A DNA stretch of 64,000 nt from Verrucomicrobiales bacterium (GTDB taxonomy: Bacteria > Verrucomicrobiota > Verrucomicrobiia > Verrucomicrobiales > DEV007). The notes below the pieces were generated by a model, which saw only the letters and a list, made by a program, of their open reading frames with translations, ran no database searches and was not told where the DNA came from. Position 1 is the first letter of the stretch, and each line of letters opens with the position of its first letter. The position numbers and the translations under genes are program-made. Where the stretch lies: the NCBI GenBank assembly GCA_029233965.1, contig JARGOP010000009.1, positions 46,755 through 110,754 of the forward strand, given 5' to 3'. Below are positions 1-8,656 of the stretch, one piece after another.

Positions 1-612
1 GGATTTGATGGTTCGGAATCCGGCGTCGGTCATCGCCTTTTGGAGCAGGGCGACGCGGCGGGCGATCTCGTGATCTCCCCCCTGATAGTCCGAAGCGGCA
101 CGAGGTGAAAATTCGTCGAAGTCAGAAGGCATCGCAACGGCGGTTCCGTCGAGTTTCACGAGGGTGAGATCAATGGAAATCCCGTAGCAATGCCACGAGA
201 GCCCCTTGCTCGGGGGGACCACAAAGTTGGGATCCTGAACGGCATCCCACAAAGCCTGATGTGCCTCCGGCGGGCGCCAGGCATCCCAGACTTTCAGGGC
301 GTAGCCATGGGTGTTCATCTCACGGTGCACTCTCTTGATTTTCTCTCCGGTGGAACGATTTACGAGGCAGGGCATCCCTTCGAGATAAAGGGGCTTTCCT
401 GAGGCGGAAGTGATTTTGTAGCGCATGTCGATGAAGACGCCGGGGGCTGCATCCTCGAGAGCGACGAGATTGTAGCGCTTTGCTTTCCGGATAATCGAAT
501 CTTCGGCGCTGCGTTTGAAGAGGCTGAATCCCCCGTTCTGAGCTCCTGTCATAAGAGGGGCACACAGGAGAAAGGCAAAGAGAAGGGCGATGGCGAGAGG
601 CGGGAGCTTCAT
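1..612 (-). CDS. D-alanyl-D-alanine dipeptidase (VanX/DdpX family, peptidase M15D), 3' partial
   Basis: The reading frame starts at 612 and runs off the left edge, giving 204 codons without a stop. The N-terminus has a signal-peptide-like hydrophobic stretch (LAIALLFAFLLCAPL), so the product is probably exported. The zinc-site motif of M15D peptidases is visible as SWHCYGISIDLTL (S-x-H-x-x-G-x-x-x-D). It follows a DMRY element and a DAWRPPEAHQALWDA stretch that holds the conserved arginine, both typical of VanX/DdpX. The window ends at GFRTIKS, just before the usual EWWHF motif with the catalytic Glu and third zinc ligand, so those residues cannot be checked. The family cleaves D-Ala-D-Ala, normally for peptidoglycan turnover; no vanH/vanA-like genes are seen here. 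Family assignment is confident, physiological role is not. Confidence 0.85.
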   Translation of the reverse strand, partial: MKLPPLAIALLFAFLLCAPLMTGAQNGGFSLFKRSAEDSIIRKAKRYNLVALEDAAPGVFIDMRYKITSASGKPLYLEGMPCLVNRSTGEKIKRVHREMNTHGYALKVWDAWRPPEAHQALWDAVQDPNFVVPPSKGLSWHCYGISIDLTLVKLDGTAVAMPSDFDEFSPRAASDYQGGDHEIARRVALLQKAMTDAGFRTIKS

Positions 613-742
613 GGCTTACTGAATCCTACCCCGAAACTGCAAGGGTGCAACGAAGCGGCGGCGGGGTTGGAGAGCTCTAAAAAATACATTTAGGCGTTAT
701 TGAAACTTGCCTGACTCTCCGACATTGATAGCCTCACCCGAC

Positions 743-1138
743 ATGAGTTTATTCTCCAGACTAAAAGACAAGATCTTCGCAACAAAAGAGGAAGAAGCCC
801 CCACTCCGGCTCCTGAGCCGGGTGCCGAGGTTGCAACAGAAGAAGCCGCTGCTGAAGTGGCTCCCATGGAGCCGGTAGATGTGGAAGCACAACTGGTCGA
901 AATGGAAGCAGCACATCCTGAAGACCTCGATTGGAGACGCTCCATCGTTGACCTCATGAAGCTCGTCGATATGGACAGCAGCTATGGCGCCCGCAAGGAA
1001 CTGGCTCTTGAGCTCGGTTACAGCCAGGCGGAAATCGACAGCAAGGGCAGCGCAGAAATGAATATCTGGCTCCACAAGCGTGTCATGCAGGCTCTCGCGG
1101 AGAATGGCGGCAAAGTTCCCGCTGAATATCTCGACTGA
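743..1138 (+). CDS. DUF3597 domain-containing protein
   Basis: This 131-residue protein has three parts: a short amphipathic start (MSLFSRLKDKIFATK), an Ala/Pro/Glu-rich linker (about residues 16-60), and a conserved C-terminal domain with DWRRSIVDLMKLVDMDSS, then ARKELALELGY and AEMNIWLHKRVMQAL. That order is the DUF3597 signature; members usually have the same 120-150 residue length and the same variable linker. I start it at the ATG at 743, because the frame upstream of it (from 707) gives a poor N-terminus. The molecular function of DUF3597 is unknown; many members are annotated only by the domain. It is transcribed alone, divergent from the dipeptidase at 612. Confidence 0.85.
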   Translation: MSLFSRLKDKIFATKEEEAPTPAPEPGAEVATEEAAAEVAPMEPVDVEAQLVEMEAAHPEDLDWRRSIVDLMKLVDMDSSYGARKELALELGYSQAEIDSKGSAEMNIWLHKRVMQALAENGGKVPAEYLD

Positions 1139-1196
1139 TCTTTTTGGCGGTGGGATTCACTGCCGGTCAAGAGATGGTATCCATGAGCCGACTCTC

Positions 1197-2561
1197 TTAG
1201 CGGGGGGCGGCTTTTTCGTTCTCCGCTCCGAAAGTCGGCTTTCGATGGATTGTGTAGAAAACCGCATTGCTGAGAAGAGGAGCGCCTTGCGCGGAGGGAA
1301 GTCGATGGCAGAGAATGCGGATCACGGTTTCCCCCGGAAGTGAGTCAGTGTTCAACACGACGGTATGACCGTCAGAGACGATCGTGGGAACGACGCGGAG
1401 ATCGCGCTCGCCGCCATTCAGTGAAACCGCCTGCACCAGGTAGTTCTCCGGCTTCACGGCTTGAAAGCGATCCACTTCATCATTGAGCGTGAGTTCGATT
1501 CCACTGGGAACAATCTCCACCTGTGTGATCCTGAATTTCTCATCGATCCCGTTGAGAGGAACGAAACCATTTGCGCCACCGGCGAGCAATTCTCCGGCTT
1601 TCATTTCGACGACTGTCTCGATCGGTTCTTCGATGATTTGCCGAAGCAGAATCGAGCCTCCCCAGGCACCGTCCACTTCGACCGGCACAATCTCAATGAC
1701 CTGCCTTGAACCCGGACAAACGACGGCGAGCTTCTCTGAACCGGATTCGTTGAAAAAGGCCAGTTCCGTGGGGCTCTGATTCCGGGTGAGCTCTGCCGGG
1801 ATCACGAGCGAGGGAAGGGTGAAAGGCATCGGGTCGGGGATGGTTGACGGAGCTTCCGGATCGAACGCGGGTAATTGCGTGAGAGAAACGAAGAACCCGC
1901 CCTTGTATTCGGGCATCACCAGCCGGGCGGCAAGAAGCCCGCGCCGGTTCACGGCAAATGCGGCAACTGGAAGGGTGCTTTCTGTAATCGTGATCAATTC
2001 CCCGGAGGCGGGATGCCAGGCCACAATCCGGGATTTTTCGGGAGCCTGCTCAGTGCCTTCTTCGGCCGGGATGGGTTCCGGAGCCGATACGGCGAAGAGT
2101 AAACGGCCATGAGGGCCCGATACGGGACCTGCGGTAATGATCGAGCCGCGGTCTTTGCCGGGCCAGTCGGTGATCAATGACTGAAAGAAGTCGAGTTCGA
2201 CATCCTCATCGGTATCAAAAGCCTGCGTGACTTCGTCCGGGGAACAGAGAATGATCGAGTAGTTCGGCCCCGGGGCGAGCGAGGGGAGGGCGTTCCACTT
2301 GATCTCGGAGTAGTACTCCCAGCCAATGAGACTGAGACCGGGGGAAAATTTGGCGACTCCCACCTGACCTCGTTTGTTCAGAAAGAAGGCATTGGAGTCA
2401 TCGATCGGAATGATCGAAACAGCGGAAGGCCTCTCCGTCTGCGGAGTGATCTCGATAACGGATCGATCCGGCTGTCCCCCCGCATCCTGTCCGGTCACCA
2501 CGGGGTGGGTTCCTCCGAAAAGGGATGCGAGAATGAGCATGGACAGAAGGCGCCGGTTCAT
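1197..2561 (-). CDS. secreted protein of unknown function (454 aa)
   Basis: I do not recognise a family. The ATG at 2561 overlaps the TGA of the preceding gene as ATGA (2558-2561), so the two are probably translationally coupled. The N-terminus is a Sec signal peptide (basic RR, then LLSMLILASLFGG, cut near VVTGQDA). The body is rich in beta-prone segments with repeated phrases about accumulated values (for example VAFAVN-type and LAVVCPGS-type strands), which would fit a beta-propeller or similar beta-rich fold; that is inference. A longer ORF begins at 2669, but its extra residues lack a signal peptide and lie inside the neighbour. It is the last gene of the yaaA-led minus-strand unit. Confidence 0.7.
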   Translation of the reverse strand: MNRRLLSMLILASLFGGTHPVVTGQDAGGQPDRSVIEITPQTERPSAVSIIPIDDSNAFFLNKRGQVGVAKFSPGLSLIGWEYYSEIKWNALPSLAPGPNYSIILCSPDEVTQAFDTDEDVELDFFQSLITDWPGKDRGSIITAGPVSGPHGRLLFAVSAPEPIPAEEGTEQAPEKSRIVAWHPASGELITITESTLPVAAFAVNRRGLLAARLVMPEYKGGFFVSLTQLPAFDPEAPSTIPDPMPFTLPSLVIPAELTRNQSPTELAFFNESGSEKLAVVCPGSRQVIEIVPVEVDGAWGGSILLRQIIEEPIETVVEMKAGELLAGGANGFVPLNGIDEKFRITQVEIVPSGIELTLNDEVDRFQAVKPENYLVQAVSLNGGERDLRVVPTIVSDGHTVVLNTDSLPGETVIRILCHRLPSAQGAPLLSNAVFYTIHRKPTFGAENEKAAPR

Positions 2562-3310
2562 TCGGCATCCTCCTTTTCGGTCTCTTCGGGAAGAGGGCTG
2601 TCGAGGCGATAATGCAGCGTGACCTCTGAAATTGAATCCGCTGAGGCGCTCAGCACGTTTCCCTTCCATTCGCCGAGACTGGGAGTGATCAGAGGAATCC
2701 AGTTTTCGGGAAATGTCAGTTTCAACTCCGACACTCCTTTTCGAAATGAGAACCGCTGCTTCATGACCATCCCCTCATCTTCCAGCCAAATCATTTCAGC
2801 AACGGCAAGAGAACCGTGAGTGTAGAGGAACTCGGGTTTCCCTCCAACGATACGAACTCCGAAATAAGCGGGGTTACCAGTCGCACCGCTCATCGCCGAT
2901 GTGGGATTCAAACCTGCGGCAAGAAGGCGATAAGGGGCGCCCGTTGCCGGCGCCCCGTCTTTTGCCACAGGGTCCTTCTGCGGACTCTGGAGATCAAGCA
3001 CACCGACAAGGCGGCAGCTGAGGGGTTCCCAGATCGGGACAAATCTGGCTGTAGGGGCTCCCAAAGTGAAGGCCCCGGTGAAGTCGGTTAAACTGCCGTC
3101 CCCGGTCAGGTAGGGCTGTTGTGCGGTCTCATCCGTCGGGAAATCCTTTAGAAAGCGCCTGGAAATATCCAGCTTCACGGGAAGGACCCGGGGAAGCCCG
3201 GTCGCGCCCTCGACCGGATCAGCATCCGGAATGACGGGGGATTCCTGAGCCGATGCCCGGCTCCCGGAAAAAAGCAGCACGAAGACCGCAATGGTAAAGA
3301 TCAAACGCAT
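2558..3310 (-). CDS. secreted protein of unknown function (250 aa)
   Basis: The start at 3310 gives a clear signal peptide (MRLIFTIAVFVLLFSGSRASAQE, cleavage after ASA). The mature part is about 225 residues with several Trp/Phe-rich beta strands and an acidic tail (PLPEETEKEDAE). No catalytic or binding motif is recognised. The gene begins 16 bp after the stop of yaaA, and its own stop overlaps the start of the next secreted protein (ATGA), so the two secreted proteins probably act together. The functional link to yaaA is probably only co-transcription. Confidence 0.7.
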   Translation of the reverse strand: MRLIFTIAVFVLLFSGSRASAQESPVIPDADPVEGATGLPRVLPVKLDISRRFLKDFPTDETAQQPYLTGDGSLTDFTGAFTLGAPTARFVPIWEPLSCRLVGVLDLQSPQKDPVAKDGAPATGAPYRLLAAGLNPTSAMSGATGNPAYFGVRIVGGKPEFLYTHGSLAVAEMIWLEDEGMVMKQRFSFRKGVSELKLTFPENWIPLITPSLGEWKGNVLSASADSISEVTLHYRLDSPLPEETEKEDAE

Positions 3311-3326
3311 GGAAGCAGAGCACAAC

Positions 3327-4112
3327 TCAGGATTTAGCAGGAACTTCGTCCCTCGTAAACACCCAGTTGTTACCTTCCGACAACTCAGGGGCAAAGCGAT
3401 AGCCTTCGCGGGAAAATTTCTTCAGCTTGTCCGGAGACTCGATTCGCTCGCGGATAATGAAATCAGACATCATTCCGCGGGCTTTCTTTCCGTAGAAACT
3501 GAGAAACTTGTAGGTTCCGTTCTTAAGCTGCTTGAACTGAGGTGTGATTACTTCCGCCTGTAGCGCATCCGATTGGATGACTGAAAAATACTCCTGAGAT
3601 GCGAGATTCACGAGGAACTCGGCCCCGGACTTTTTGATTGCTGCGTTCAGCGCTTTGGTGATTTGATCGCCCCAGTAGTCGTAGAGGTTGGCTCCCTTTG
3701 TCGTCTTCAGTGAGGTCCCCATTTCAAGACGGTAGGGCTGAATCAAATCAAGAGGTCGCAGGATGCCGTAGAGGCCGGAAAGAATCCGAAGATGCTGCTG
3801 TGCGTAGCTCAGGTCTTCCCTGCTGTATTCGTCGAGTTCGAAGCCCGTGTAAACATCTCCGCGAAAGGCAAAGAGGGCCGCACGGGCATTGTCGTCGCTC
3901 GCGTCGGGCGTCCACGTGCGATAGCGTTCGAAGTTGAGGTCGGCGAGCTTTTCGCTCAGGCCCATCAGCTCGCGGAGTTGAGGTCGGGTTTTCTTTCTGA
4001 GGGTGGAGACAAGTTCCGCCGCGTTATCCTGATAGGCCGGCTTCGTGGGACGATGAGATGGCAAAGCGCATTCAAAATCGAGAGTCTTGGCGGGCGAGAT
4101 AACAGCAAGCAT
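3327..4112 (-). CDS. yaaA: peroxide stress protein YaaA (UPF0246/DUF328)
   Basis: The 261-residue product starts MLAVISPAKTLDFE, the diagnostic N-terminus of YaaA, and continues with the conserved FELDEYSREDL, LSGLYGILRPLDLIQPYRLEMG, NLYDYWG, VNLASQEYF and FLSFYGKKARGMMSDFII blocks. Length matches the family (about 255-260). In Escherichia coli YaaA lowers intracellular unincorporated iron during hydrogen peroxide stress and binds DNA through a helix-hairpin-helix-like fold; the same role is inferred here. I chose the ATG at 4112 rather than the upstream in-frame 4196 because family members begin at this methionine. It heads a minus-strand unit with two secreted unknowns and faces a very AT-rich spacer upstream. 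Confidence 0.92.
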   Translation of the reverse strand: MLAVISPAKTLDFECALPSHRPTKPAYQDNAAELVSTLRKKTRPQLRELMGLSEKLADLNFERYRTWTPDASDDNARAALFAFRGDVYTGFELDEYSREDLSYAQQHLRILSGLYGILRPLDLIQPYRLEMGTSLKTTKGANLYDYWGDQITKALNAAIKKSGAEFLVNLASQEYFSVIQSDALQAEVITPQFKQLKNGTYKFLSFYGKKARGMMSDFIIRERIESPDKLKKFSREGYRFAPELSEGNNWVFTRDEVPAKS

Positions 4113-4185
4113 GGGGCAAGTGAGGAGGGATCGCAGAACATTAGGTGGGAAAAGCTCCGGCTCAAGAACGCAACTGAAATTTCGG

Positions 4186-4260
4186 AGCAAAAACAAATTT
4201 TAAATTAATTAAAATAAAAGTTTAAAATTAAATAAATTTTGTTAGAATTTAACTGAAGCT
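4186..4260. promoter_or_regulatory. AT-rich divergent intergenic region
   Basis: Between yaaA (minus) and the small gene at 4261 (plus) lies a stretch that is almost entirely A and T, in sharp contrast to the roughly 55-60% G+C of the flanking genes. It contains runs such as taaattaattaaaataaaa and several TTAAA/AATTT steps. This composition fits UP elements or a nucleoid-protein binding patch serving the divergent promoters. No exact promoter hexamers can be singled out with confidence. Confidence 0.4.
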
Positions 4261-4569
4261 ATGAAATTTATCGAAGATGCATCTTTTCCGGTGGGCGAGG
4301 TTTACCTCGGATTCTTCGTGATTTCGTTTTTGATTCTGGCATTGATCCTTCTTTCGGGGTTGCCGGGTGGCATGAGGAAGCTGGTTCACGCAGTACGCCT
4401 CATCGGGGCGCGGCGCCGACGCAATGTGAGGATGCTTGCGGATCGCGATCAGCTTGAAGAGGCGGGCGAGACCCTCGTCGGGATGACTCTCTTCGAAGAG
4501 GAAGCGGGGGAGTCTGCCGGAGATCAGGATGTCGGCGAGACCAGTAGGTTCGTATCCGACGCCGCTTGA
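4261..4569 (+). CDS. small single-pass membrane protein of unknown function
   Basis: The 102-residue product has one strong transmembrane segment near residues 14-36 (YLGFFVISFLILALILLSG), followed by a basic patch (RLIGARRRRNVR) that would sit in the cytoplasm, and an acidic C-terminal tail. The basic flank after the segment predicts N-out/C-in or a signal-anchor topology. No family is recognised. Its last 46 bp overlap the 3' end of dus on the other strand, so the two genes are convergent with overlapping tails. The start is the first ATG after the AT-rich spacer; no strong Shine-Dalgarno sequence is visible. Confidence 0.5.
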   Translation: MKFIEDASFPVGEVYLGFFVISFLILALILLSGLPGGMRKLVHAVRLIGARRRRNVRMLADRDQLEEAGETLVGMTLFEEEAGESAGDQDVGETSRFVSDAA

Positions 4570-5546
4570 GCGTGAGCGAGGTGTTCAGCCGCGAGATCCT
4601 CGAGTTCAGCGATCGAGTTGACTGTCGCAAAACGGGCTCTCAGCACCTTTCCTCCGGGGAGGCCTTTTGAATAAGCCATGAGGCGTGACCTGAGTGACTG
4701 AATCGCAAATTTTTCATGGGAAAACTTTCCCCATTCGATGAGCATGCGTGCGTGGCGAAGAATGAAGGTCCAGCGTTCCTCGAGCAGGAGTGGTTCGGGG
4801 TGTTGGCCGGTCTCCAGGTAGCGTTTCGCATCCCGGAAAATCCAGGGGTATTGCATCGCGGCGCGACCGATCATGACACCCTTGACTCCGGTGGTGTTCC
4901 TTCTCCGCGCAACATCTTCACCGGTTGAAATGTCGCCGTTCCCGACAACGGGGATGTTCACTTCACGGCTGCACTGATCAATAACTTCCCAGTCCGCTTC
5001 GCCGGCGTAGCCCTGCGCCCTCGTCCGTCCATGGATCGCGATAGTTTGCATCCCGCAGTCTTCAAGGATATGGCAGACCTGGGGGGCGTTGATGAGATCC
5101 TGATCCCAGCCGATCCGGATTTTCGCGGTGACCGGCACCTGATCGCCGACGCCTTTGGCAATGGATTCCGCTACGCTGGCGAGGACGGGGCAGTCGCGGA
5201 GGAGGGAGGAGCCGCCATTCTTCGAGACGACCTTCTTCACCGGGCAGCCGAAGTTGATGTCGATGAAATCCGGGCGTTTCCAGTCGATGATCTTTTTCGC
5301 CGCTTCGGCCATGCGGGGGCCATCTGCGCCGAAGAGTTGGACTCCGACCGGGCGCTGCTCTTCGTCGAACTCGGTGTAGACCCTCGTGCGTTCGTCCGCC
5401 TGCATAATGCCCTCGGCTGAGACAAATTCGGTTACCATGACGTCGGCTCCTAATTCCTTGCAAAGGCGACGAAATACCAAATCCGTCACCCCCGCCATCG
5501 GCGCGAGGTAGAGGGGAAATTGATCGTTCTGGAACCAGGGGAGCAT
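4524..5546 (-). CDS. dus: tRNA-dihydrouridine synthase (Dus family, DusB-like)
   Basis: The 340-residue protein has the FMN-dependent TIM-barrel signature: LAPMAGVTDLVFRRLCKELG at the N-terminus, VGVQLFGAD, INFGCPVKKVV with the catalytic Cys, AKIRIGWD, IAIHGRTR and VVGNGDI, then MIGRAAMQYPWIF and the C-terminal helical tRNA-binding region. It reduces uridine to dihydrouridine in the D-loop of tRNAs using NADPH/FMN. The DusB assignment rests on overall resemblance; site specificity cannot be told from sequence alone. The upstream radical SAM gene ends 106 bp away on the same strand. Confidence 0.92.
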   Translation of the reverse strand: MLPWFQNDQFPLYLAPMAGVTDLVFRRLCKELGADVMVTEFVSAEGIMQADERTRVYTEFDEEQRPVGVQLFGADGPRMAEAAKKIIDWKRPDFIDINFGCPVKKVVSKNGGSSLLRDCPVLASVAESIAKGVGDQVPVTAKIRIGWDQDLINAPQVCHILEDCGMQTIAIHGRTRAQGYAGEADWEVIDQCSREVNIPVVGNGDISTGEDVARRRNTTGVKGVMIGRAAMQYPWIFRDAKRYLETGQHPEPLLLEERWTFILRHARMLIEWGKFSHEKFAIQSLRSRLMAYSKGLPGGKVLRARFATVNSIAELEDLAAEHLAHAQAASDTNLLVSPTS

Positions 5547-5652
5547 GAGCCGCTATCGTAAGCCCTGTCTTCAGGAACGGCAAGCGGAGCGCTTGTTCTG
5601 CAGGTGCAGGTTGGAAAAAGGGGAGCCGGCCGCTTCGCCTGCCACCGGATGC

Positions 5653-6873
5653 CTACCGGTTTTGTTCCATGCCGTCGTAGGCTCCGAAATCGTTGAACCA
5701 GACCCGCTTAGCCCAGCGATAAACCGGGTGTTTTTCGGGAATCTCGTCGCCGGTGGGGAGCCACTGGCTGTTGCGGGGAGTCATTGCTTCGAGCTCAGCA
5801 ATCGCCGTTTTCCGGATCGTGGTATCAGTGGCGCTGTGCTTTTCGACGAGGGCCTTGACGACATCAGGGCGCTCTAGAACAACGCAGCCTCGAGTGTGTT
5901 TTGCGGATGTCTCGCGAAAGTCTTTGAGGAACTCGGATTTCGTCAAGGACTCATAGATTGAGCCATCGCGAACGTTCTCGGTCGCAAATTGAATGATGGG
6001 GCAGGGCTCGATGCCGCCGGAAGGCCCGATATGGTGGGAAATGCCGTTCGACATCGGGCAAAGCGCTTTACCTTCTCCGTCGTAGTAGGCGTCAATGATG
6101 CCGAGCGGCAGTTTGGTCCGCATATTGACCACGAATTCACGGACTCGGCGTGCCTGCTCCGGCGTGAGTGCGAGGTCTTCATTCGGCTGAGGGCCGACAG
6201 GACGATACGTGTGATACCAGGCATAGTGAACGCCACGATTAATAAGGGTCCGTAACCACTTCTCGGTCAGTAGGTCATCGATGTTGGTCCGGCAGAGGCT
6301 GGTCGCCACGCCGGTGAGGATCTTGTTCTCGAGACAGTGATCGAGTCCGCGAAGGGTGCGGTTCAAGACATCCTTCCCGCCCCGGCGTTCATTGGCGACC
6401 ACTTCGGTTCCCTCGATGGAGATCAGGGGCGTGGCATTGCCGAGTTGGCGGAGCTGCTTCGCCTTCTTCTCTGTGATCATCTGCCCGTTGGTGAACACCT
6501 GGAAGAAGCAGTCCTGGTGCTCCCCTAGAAAGTCGAGGAGGTCGGGGTGCATGAACGGCTCGCCGCCGAGGATGCCGAAAAAGGAATTCCCGTGCGATTT
6601 CGCGTCATTGACAATCTTGTTGAGGTCTTCGAGGTCGATCTTGACCTGCGGTTTATCCACGTCGACCCAGCACCCCTGACAGCGGAGGTTGCAGCTGTTG
6701 AGGATGGAGATGTAAATGAAAGGAGGGAAATAGATCCCTTCTTTCATTCGTTTCTTAAAGAGATTCACGGAGCGGACGCCTTTGACCCCGAAGTTCCACA
6801 TAAACTTCCCGAGGTGCCGCTTGTCAGCCGTCTTGAGAATGCGACCGGCGTATTGGAGGGAGGGGACGATCAT
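5653..6873 (-). CDS. radical SAM protein with SPASM-like C-terminal cysteines
   Basis: The 406-residue protein carries the radical SAM cluster motif CNLRCQGC (C-x3-C-x2-C, about residue 60), then GGEP (FGILGGEPFMHPDLL) and SIEGTE, all standard for the AdoMet-binding barrel. Near the C-terminus further cysteines (ALCPMSN, IEPCPI, TRGCVVL) look like ligands for an auxiliary iron-sulfur cluster of the SPASM/twitch type. The substrate is not identifiable; it resembles HpnH-like or peptide-modifying members only in general layout, and there is no precursor peptide gene next to it. It lies 58 bp downstream of a DhnA-type aldolase on the same strand, so the pair may be co-expressed. Confidence 0.85.
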   Translation of the reverse strand: MIVPSLQYAGRILKTADKRHLGKFMWNFGVKGVRSVNLFKKRMKEGIYFPPFIYISILNSCNLRCQGCWVDVDKPQVKIDLEDLNKIVNDAKSHGNSFFGILGGEPFMHPDLLDFLGEHQDCFFQVFTNGQMITEKKAKQLRQLGNATPLISIEGTEVVANERRGGKDVLNRTLRGLDHCLENKILTGVATSLCRTNIDDLLTEKWLRTLINRGVHYAWYHTYRPVGPQPNEDLALTPEQARRVREFVVNMRTKLPLGIIDAYYDGEGKALCPMSNGISHHIGPSGGIEPCPIIQFATENVRDGSIYESLTKSEFLKDFRETSAKHTRGCVVLERPDVVKALVEKHSATDTTIRKTAIAELEAMTPRNSQWLPTGDEIPEKHPVYRWAKRVWFNDFGAYDGMEQNR

Positions 6874-6931
6874 GGGGAGAAGGATAAGGAGGAAAGAAGG
6901 CGGGAAGCAGAGAATACTCTCGTAATGATGA

Positions 6932-7714
6932 CTAAACGAGCTTCAAGGCTGATTCGACGCTCGCGTCATCATGGACGATGGCGTTGATCGCCGCAGCGAT
7001 GTTGGCGGGTCGCGGGTGCTCGAAAATGTTCCGACCGATCGCGGTTCCAATCGCCCCGGCGTCGATCGCGTTTTTCACCATCGTGAGAAGGGCGGCATCG
7101 TCGCCCATCGCAGCGCCACCTAGGACGATCACGGGCACGAAGCAGGAGTCGACGATCCGCTTGAAATCTTCGGTCGTGCCGTTGGTCGGGAAGGCTGTTT
7201 TGACGATGTCGGCCCCGAGCTCAGCGGCGGCCCTGACTGTGAAAGCAATATTCTCGACGGTGTAATCGTCAGGACGGCCAATGCTGAAGGGCAGGGCTTC
7301 AAGGATCACGGGAACGTCGGTTTCGTGGCTCTCGGTGATGAGTTCCGCAACTTCGCGTGTGATGCTCGCCTCGTTGCTGTGGTGGCTGTAGAGCATGTTC
7401 ATCATCGCATGCGCTCCAACGGTGAGGGCATCGTCAGCGCCGTAGAGGCGGTAGCTGCCCTCATCGAGATTATCGCCGTAGACCGGCTTGTAACAGTCGG
7501 TACGAAGGCAGATTCCCTTGCCTTCGAGTACATCAGCCGCCGCGAGCGCGACACCGAGATTCACGACATATCCGTCGATGACGGGATTCAGTGCTTCGAT
7601 GATTTCGACCGGATTCAGAGTCGGCACCGGAATGATGGTGCCATGGTCGATCGGGAGGATGACGGTTCGACCGTCTGATTGGAGAAAGCGGGAGAGATTT
7701 TGATCACGATCCAT
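6932..7714 (-). CDS. class I aldolase of the DhnA/LsrF/DeoC superfamily
   Basis: The 260-residue TIM-barrel protein begins DGRTVILPIDHG, as in DhnA-type class I fructose-bisphosphate aldolases and LsrF. It carries the Schiff-base lysine region AELGADIVKTAFP and the phosphate-binding ends VIVLGGAAMGDDA and AIGTAIGRNIFEHP. Possible activities within the family include fructose-bisphosphate aldolase, LsrF thiolase and the aminodideoxyheptulosonate synthase of the alternative shikimate route. The window also contains a class II FBA (27488-28522) and aroB, so this gene is not needed to explain glycolysis or the standard aromatic pathway. Its exact substrate is open. Confidence 0.8.
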   Translation of the reverse strand: MDRDQNLSRFLQSDGRTVILPIDHGTIIPVPTLNPVEIIEALNPVIDGYVVNLGVALAAADVLEGKGICLRTDCYKPVYGDNLDEGSYRLYGADDALTVGAHAMMNMLYSHHSNEASITREVAELITESHETDVPVILEALPFSIGRPDDYTVENIAFTVRAAAELGADIVKTAFPTNGTTEDFKRIVDSCFVPVIVLGGAAMGDDAALLTMVKNAIDAGAIGTAIGRNIFEHPRPANIAAAINAIVHDDASVESALKLV

Positions 7715-7747
7715 AGACGGAGAATGGACAGCGGAATCAGGAAAGAA

Positions 7748-8656
7748 TCAAGGTGCGTAACGTTCCCGGTCCGTTTCTCTTCCCTGAGGAGTTACAGCGA
7801 TGAGGTAGGGCTTTACTTTCTCTAGTGTCTTGGGCCCGATCCCTTTGACCCGGATAATATCTTCGACCCTTTCGTAAAAACGATTTTGAATGACGCCATC
7901 AGCGAGTCCTTCCCTGAGACCGGCCCGCATCAGGTCCTCGAGCGAGCCGGAGTTCACATCGATGGGTTCCTCCGGGGGGCGCACGGCGACGGCGGCATCA
8001 ATGGCTTCCAGTTCCCGGGCCTCACGCCTCTCGTCGGCTCTCATCGCCACAAGAGCTTCAGGATCGCTGTGGGCCCAGAGCCCGTTTCGCTTCATCGCGG
8101 CCGAGAATTCGACATCTTCGAGAAAGGCTTCGTATTCGTCACGGGAGGTGCCTGACGGGGTTTCTCTGCCCACTCCGAAAGCTCTCGCAAGGCCTTCTTC
8201 GACGAGGACGCGCGCCAGATCCCGACCGTCATGGGTCCGGATGAACGCGTAGTAACGGGGTTTCCCGGAGCGACCTCTCGCGTCTGCGAAGGCGGTATGA
8301 ACGGTAAAAGGTTTCTCAAGGAGTTTCGCCGTAAACGCGGCGGCGGCTTCGCCATGCTCCACGGCAATGCGATAGTCCTCAGTCCCAAAGTGCCGGGCCT
8401 GCTCCCGGAGGCGATCCTTGTCGGAATCTGTTTGTACGGTCTGCTCGACACAATCGATATAGTAGAGCCGCAGAACGCGCTTCTTCCCATCCGGGAAGAA
8501 GACATGAAAGGAGTCTCCGTCTGCCCAGGACTCAGGAAGGTAAATGCAGTTCTCAAATTCCTGAAGTCCTTCTGCGCCTGCGAACGAAGCGCTGGCTATG
8601 CCCAGGAGCGCAGGCCACAGTATGCTAATCTTGAACGCCGGGGAAGCTTTCCACAT
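7748..8656 (-). CDS. secreted staphylococcal-nuclease-like protein with C-terminal helix-hairpin-helix
   Basis: The N-terminus has a hydrophobic export segment (ISILWPALLGIASASFAGAEG). The SNase/OB-fold domain (about residues 35-205) keeps the catalytic set of thermonuclease: Asp in WADGDSFHV, Arg/Asp/Glu in VLRLYYIDCVE, and the second Arg region GKPRYYAFI followed by ARVLVEEGLAR. The C-terminal part has DVNSGSLEDL and IIRVKGIGPKTLEKVKPYL, a helix-hairpin-helix DNA-binding module like that in ComEA-type proteins. The architecture suggests extracytoplasmic DNA or RNA cleavage coupled to duplex binding, for nutrient scavenging or DNA uptake. Its start codon lies inside the 3' end of the upstream repeat-protein gene (32-bp overlap), so the two are probably coupled. 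Confidence 0.8.
   Translation of the reverse strand: MWKASPAFKISILWPALLGIASASFAGAEGLQEFENCIYLPESWADGDSFHVFFPDGKKRVLRLYYIDCVEQTVQTDSDKDRLREQARHFGTEDYRIAVEHGEAAAAFTAKLLEKPFTVHTAFADARGRSGKPRYYAFIRTHDGRDLARVLVEEGLARAFGVGRETPSGTSRDEYEAFLEDVEFSAAMKRNGLWAHSDPEALVAMRADERREARELEAIDAAVAVRPPEEPIDVNSGSLEDLMRAGLREGLADGVIQNRFYERVEDIIRVKGIGPKTLEKVKPYLIAVTPQGRETDRERYAP

Noticed and set aside
5578..5598. Hairpin CAAGCG-gag-CGCTTG between the radical SAM gene and dus
   Set aside because: The stem is only 6 bp and there is no T tract; it is not called a terminator.
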